From Heligmosomoides polygyrus polygyrus (Eukaryota > Nematoda > Chromadorea > Rhabditida > Heligmosomidae): a stretch of 64,000 nucleotides of DNA. Location of the stretch: NCBI GenBank assembly GCA_947396885.1, contig OX377202.1, positions 2,418,001-2,482,000 of the forward strand. The letters run 5' to 3'. Of the stretch, positions 61,485 through 64,000 are shown piece by piece. The notes under the pieces are model-generated. The model was not told the DNA's origin. It ran no database searches and worked only from the letters and a program-made list of their open reading frames with translations. Numbering within the stretch: position 1 is the first letter of the stretch; the number at the start of each line of letters is the position of its first letter. A program made the position numbers and the translations under genes.

Positions 61485-62996
61485 GGGCCGTATGCATACC
61501 TAGCCCCGACGCGCCCCGCCGGGAAATGGGGAGGAAACACCGTACTTCCGCGATGCACACCAAGTTGGGAATACAGTACTCCGGGGCTCTGGAGGGAAAT
61601 TGCGTCCCCCTACTCGGAGTTAGGGGGAATTCGGACTGGAGCAGAGACGTGGCTGATTGCAACGGACATGCTGCCGTCAAGACGGTGCTTCCGAACTATG
61701 CCTCCACATAAAAGCAGCAAAGGAGGGGCAAGAGGGCGATGTCTTGGTATATGTGACGCTTAGTGAGGTCATTTTGGAGCAGCCATGTTTAGCATATGAG
61801 GAGTTCGACCTTTCCGTCGTTCATTAAGTAAAACAGGCACTTACTGAAGCTAATTTTCAAACAGTGTCCAAGTGTTGGGATTTTTTTATATTTCGTTAGT
61901 TGTTGGGTATAAGAAACACTTACTGAGGCTATGATTGGACCACTCATGTGTATTTGTGTATTCAATGCGGGTATAACAAAGTCTAGCCAGGTTGTTTTTA
62001 TGTTAGTGCTTTCATTTACTGAAATGTACATTTTCCGAAACCTTTGGTTAAATAATTAATACTTTTAAGGCTAAATGTTGCTTGGACGTTTTATCCTTGA
62101 ATTTTTACCGTAGAGATATGGATTCTCCCAGACAGCTACGGATTTTGGTACTAAGGGGGCTGGTACCCGCTCCATTATGAGACCATGGTCCTGGAACACT
62201 AAGATAAACACGGTTTCTGAGCAAAGAACTAAGCAAGGAAAGGAACTCCGGGGTGTGGCTGATCTTACTTACCCGTTTTAACATACCTTCCCGGTGTACA
62301 GCCGGCATCAGCCGCTTAGTACCCGGCTTCTCGATGTTATTTTTATCGAAGGTGAGAACTAGTACACATGTCAAATTGTTTGAAAGGCTTGTCTGACCTT
62401 CTGATGCCAAATAAAACAGCATGAACGGCATATCGTTAATTGTCGAATGGAGCCGAGGAAAAAATGCTTGCAGATGCTTGTTTACTCCCAGCTCCACCTC
62501 ATTTACACTAGATCATATATGCCCTTATCTAACTAACCAAAACTTTGCCTGATGTCTGCAACGCATAGCTATGACTTGTTTAACTCAGTACCACTATGGA
62601 TCTCGCTTGGTCATTGTTGCAAAGATGATTCCCAAACCCGTAGAAACAAAGCAGAACAATAAATAGGCAAGTGAACAGGTGTATATAATGTGACATAACA
62701 GCGTTTTGATTGGCATCATAGCGAATCCAGTATCCAATTGATAATATACTCTCACGTCCTTCGTCATTCCTCGGCCTCCCTTCACCCGGACTAGAAAACA
62801 GCTGATAATTTCTTCGTGATTTGCAACGTTTCCTCTGTGCCTGTGTACGAAACATTTTCTGTACGGTAGGAAGTTTCCCGACCGTACATTTCCCTAGGTG
62901 CATCGCAGGAAGGGGCACCAGTTCCCGCCGGGTAATTTCTGCTGAGTGGAGAGCGCGGGAAGTCCGCCCCGCCGGGGCGAGGTATGCATACGGCCC
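61485..62996. mobile_element. Fold-back-type element with CTG duplication, 1.5 kb
   Basis: Termini GGGCCGTATGCATACCTAGC and GAGGTATGCATACGGCCC, with inner GCCCCG/CGCCCCGCC similarity (~45 bp in all) and CTG at 61482-61484 and 62997-62999. The 130-codon minus frame 62105-62497 lies inside. It contains IEKPGTKRLMPAVHREGMLK and FLSLLSSLLRNRVYL but no recognised family. Same CWG target as fold-back F, with different ends. Confidence 0.7.
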
Positions 62997-63139
62997 CTGG
63001 AGTCTTGAAAATACAATAGTGCCACCATTTTGCTACAGCCTTTTTGTTTTGTTGATTAGAAAACTTAAAGAAAAATATATAGCAAAATGGTTCATCCCGG
63101 TGTGAAATCTCCCACCCGACACCGAATCTGCCGCAGTTG

Positions 63140-63321
63140 ATTGCGCCGCGCCGCGCCATTCTCTCCCGCGGCGCGATTCGCCGAACACCGTAATCCAAAA
63201 TTCCGTGAAATGTGGTGTTTTGGGGCGGCGGAGTATGAAAGCGTCGCTGCCAGCAAAAAATCGATAGCTATGTCAACCATCACGCCGTTCAGCGCGGCAG
63301 CGCGAGCATAAAAGGCGCATT
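63140..63321. repeat. Family E right terminus with GC-rich subterminus
   Basis: CGCGCCGCGCCATTC...CGGCGCGATTCGCCG and GCGAGCATAAAAGGCGC ending at 63321 before ATTAA. It is the inverse of the starts at 58365 and 59953. Confidence 0.5.
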
Positions 63322-63885
63322 AATGACTTCAAGGCGGTTTCTATGCGACACACTTGTTGAACTCTTCATTGCGTATGACATGTACCCGCTTTACAAAATA
63401 ATAAATATCACAATGCTTCTACAATGATAACAATTCCGGCGTAATTTTAGGTGAAACAGCTTCATAGGACTGAAGAGTGAGTGCTGCGCAGGCTTGCCCA
63501 ACTCGTATGCACTTCTCCAGCGGCAGACCATAGACCAAACCGGCGAGAATACCACTGTTCAGACTAAAAGCGTTGGTTGTAACGAAGCTAGAGTTCATGC
63601 CTCTTCAATATAGCCTCTAGACGGCGTACCTATCACCGGCTCCTGAGACTGACACAACCTTCTCTCGCTCTAGTGGCGCAGGAAAGTGAGATGCTAGAAT
63701 GCTTCCATCGGGTTTCCTAAACAAATAAGGTTAGCTGTCGAAGAGATATGAGGACGAGCTGTTAAATAGAAAACAACAACTGCATCATAGGTAAATAAAA
63801 GCGATTAAATACGGCAGCAAAGGCCATCAGGGCGACGAAGAAGAAAGAGATTCCTTAGATCGTTTGGAGTAGTGTCCTCCTGACG
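63322..63885. other. unassigned stretch
   Basis: No supported feature. Confidence 0.4.
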
Positions 63886-63889
63886 AGAT

Positions 63890-63964
63890 TTGCTGCGCGG
63901 AAAAATCGATATCTATGGTAATCGTGGTGCCGCATCGCGTAACGGTGCAAGTATAAACTAGGCC
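63890..63964. mobile_element. MITE, family P, right half
   Basis: TGCGCGGAAAAATCGATATC continues to GCAAGTATAAACTAGGCC, ending at 63964 and followed by TAA. The left half is missing. Confidence 0.65.
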
Positions 63965-63967
63965 TAA

Positions 63968-64000
63968 AGGCCGCCACAGACTTCTGCGGCGCCGCTGGCG
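63968..64000. mobile_element. MITE, family Q, left end, runs off window
   Basis: After the shared TAA (63965-63967): AGGCCGCCACAGACTTCTGC and GGCGCCGC, the family Q start. Truncated by the window edge. Confidence 0.7.

Overview
The window looks like repeat-dense intergenic DNA from a nematode, most probably a strongylid such as a hookworm. Direct evidence is three exact copies of the 22-nt nematode spliced leader SL1, each followed by a GTAAAC splice donor (10877-11165), and an 18S rRNA fragment. It also carries an RTE-clade LINE and many Tc1/mariner relics. The genus is inference. There are no bacterial-type operons, and I found no host protein-coding gene I can name. A few exon-like pieces are listed at low confidence.

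Layout. 1-8.5 kb: a 42-bp minisatellite, GC-rich miniature elements, tRNA-headed SINEs, two RTE 3' ends and a ~1.9 kb purine-rich satellite. 8.6-13.4 kb: a MITE, a mariner relic, the SL1 array and a fold-back family on both sides of it. 13.37-17.17 kb: six GC-rich elements joined end to end by single TAA trinucleotides. One is a 3.1 kb element with long inverted arms that contains a 5'-truncated RTE insertion. 17.2-26.4 kb: SINE-B copies in inverted orientation around a 3.06 kb Tigger/pogo-like element, a mariner relic, and a Tc1-like element split by a MITE. 27-31.7 kb: a Penelope-like remnant, a cluster of SINE-A copies and an AT-rich duplication. 32-34 kb: an 18S rRNA fragment, a Tc1-type relic and a LINE relic. 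34.6-41.5 kb: AT-rich inverted-repeat elements hosting a complete Tc1-like element and a piggyBac-like MITE. 43-49.2 kb: mariners, elements whose ends are inverted tRNA-like sequences, a CWG-targeting fold-back, and an inverted-repeat unit around a small intact ORF. 49.5-55.8 kb: another mariner, and a non-LTR reverse transcriptase interrupted by a mariner. 56-64 kb: tandem repeats, a GC-rich promoter-like patch, further fold-back ends, and a MITE junction that runs off the window.

Interaction of parts. Nesting gives relative ages: MITEs sit inside Tc1 and SINE copies, mariner sits inside a LINE, and Tc1 and piggyBac MITEs sit inside AT-rich elements. Target duplications readable in the sequence are TTAA (piggyBac-like), TA (Tc1, mariner, Tigger), TAA/TTA and CTG/CAG (Harbinger-like MITEs), and a 13-bp duplication around the RTE copy. 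Every transposase or reverse transcriptase seen here is broken, so mobilising enzymes must come from elsewhere. Family labels (SINE-A, SINE-B, P/Q/R, C, D, E, F) are mine, for this window only.
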